A stretch of 62,630 nt of DNA, taken from positions 1-62,630 of the forward strand of contig NZ_JAJTBB010000004.1 of the NCBI RefSeq assembly GCF_021287135.1, written 5' to 3'. Origin of the DNA: Acidovorax sp. GTDB taxonomy: Bacteria; Pseudomonadota; Gammaproteobacteria; Burkholderiales; Burkholderiaceae_C. Positions 62,070 to 62,630 of the stretch are shown piece by piece. The notes under the pieces were generated by a model that saw nothing but the letters and a program-made list of their open reading frames with translations, ran no database searches and was not told the origin of the DNA. Numbering within the stretch: the stretch's first letter is position 1; the number at the start of each line of letters is the position of its first letter. The position numbers were made by a program, and so were the translations under genes.

Positions 62070-62630
62070 ATGACCGATCTGCAGAAACGCTCCCTGCTCA
62101 AGGTGGCAGCGCTCTCCGCCGTGGCCGCCGCCGCCATGGTGGGCTGTGGCAAGAAGGAAGAGCCCGCGCCGGCTCCTGCCCCCGCCCCAGCGCCCGCCGC
62201 CGAGGCACCGGCGCCCAAGCCAGAGCCGCTGAAGATCGCGTTTGCCTACGTGGGCCCGGTGGGCGACGGCGGTTGGTCTTTCGCCCACGACAACGGCCGC
62301 AAAGCCGTTGAAAAGGAATTTGGCGACAAGGTCGTGACGAGCTTCGTCGAAAGCGTGCCCGAGTCCGCCGATGCCGAGCGCGTGCTGCGCGACCTGGCCG
62401 GCCAGGGCAACAAGCTGATCTTCGGCACCACCTTTGGCTACATGGAATCCATGCTCAAGGTGGCCGAGGACAACAAGGGCGTCAAGTTCGAGCACGCCAC
62501 CGGCTACAAGACCGCCGAGAACCTGCGCACCTACGACAGCCGCACCTACGAAGGCGCCTACATGGCCGGCGTGATTGCGGGCGCCATGACCAAGTCCAAC
62601 ACGCTGGGCGTGGTGGGCTCGGTGCCAATC
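62070..62630 (+). CDS. BMP-family nucleoside-binding lipoprotein (3'-truncated by window edge)
   Basis: The first 187 residues of a PnrA/BmpA-like lipoprotein. The lipobox AMVGC is at about residue 26 and is followed by a Lys/Glu then Ala-Pro repeat linker, which tethers the binding domain. The domain starts with KIAFAYVGPVGDGGWSFAHD, the BMP-family opening with the ligand-site Asp. It would deliver purine nucleosides or bases to the transporter encoded before it. The ribosome site is AAGGAAA. The end lies beyond the window. Confidence 0.9.
   Translation, partial: MTDLQKRSLLKVAALSAVAAAAMVGCGKKEEPAPAPAPAPAPAAEAPAPKPEPLKIAFAYVGPVGDGGWSFAHDNGRKAVEKEFGDKVVTSFVESVPESADAERVLRDLAGQGNKLIFGTTFGYMESMLKVAEDNKGVKFEHATGYKTAENLRTYDSRTYEGAYMAGVIAGAMTKSNTLGVVGSVPI

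Overview
The window is high-GC DNA, almost certainly from a Comamonadaceae betaproteobacterium of the Acidovorax type. That placement rests on gene content (a betaproteobacterial-style purine and ureide catabolism locus, NMT1/THI5-type ABC transporters, an NCS2 purine permease, a general porin) and on several families of short dispersed intergenic repeats; no database search was possible. I support 53 protein-coding genes and no rRNA, tRNA, CRISPR array, phage or insertion sequence.

Layout. 1-9.5 kb: the last subunit gene of a urea ABC transporter (urtE), a PAP2 phosphatase / lipid kinase / metallophosphoesterase group, a HAD dehalogenase, an MFS exporter, alaC, an AT-richer GNAT gene and a lone ureD. 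9.8-18.9 kb: one minus-strand operon under a RutR-like TetR regulator, encoding a ferredoxin, a flavodoxin-fold reductase, a cytosine-deaminase-like amidohydrolase, a Rid-family protein, a creatininase-family hydrolase, an NMT1-type ABC transporter and an FAD dehydrogenase. Its substrate is unknown. 19-29 kb: two zinc deaminases of the guanine-deaminase type, two isopenicillin-N-synthase-like dioxygenases each behind a sequence matching the NMT1-motif (xanthine) riboswitch, a glyoxalase-like protein, hydroxypyruvate isomerase, a PfkB kinase and a second NMT1-type ABC transporter. 29-47 kb: malic enzyme, a urate/xanthine permease, two GntR regulators, a dicarboxylate carrier, glycerate kinase, and the ureide pathway (hiuH, a uraD-allC fusion, puuE, an M20 hydrolase, xdhC, the cytochrome-fused urate oxidase puuD and an 8-oxoguanine-deaminase-like gene). 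47-53 kb: an EAL/GGDEF protein, a porin, a Crp/Fnr regulator and a diguanylate cyclase. 53-62.6 kb: xdhB, xdhA, a LysR regulator and a BmpA-type nucleoside ABC transporter whose binding-protein gene runs off the right edge.

How the genes fit together: purines enter through the BmpA-type transporter, the NCS2 permease and probably the NMT1-type systems. Guanine is deaminated to xanthine, XdhAB (matured by XdhC) makes urate, PuuD oxidises it to 5-hydroxyisourate, HiuH and UraD give allantoin, PuuE gives allantoate, and the AllC domain opens it. Glyoxylate salvage is represented by hyi and glycerate kinase, and urea use by urtE and ureD; gcl, glxR and ureABC are not in the window. Regulation appears layered: two xanthine-riboswitch candidates, two RutR-box-like sites, tandem ATACA-type GntR sites and a LysR box.

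The most unusual observations are the riboswitch-linked dioxygenase operons, the uncharacterised RutR-like N-heterocycle operon, a 168-bp inverted-repeat element that lies at stop codons three times, and a roughly 60-bp interspersed repeat present eight times, once in frame inside xdhA.
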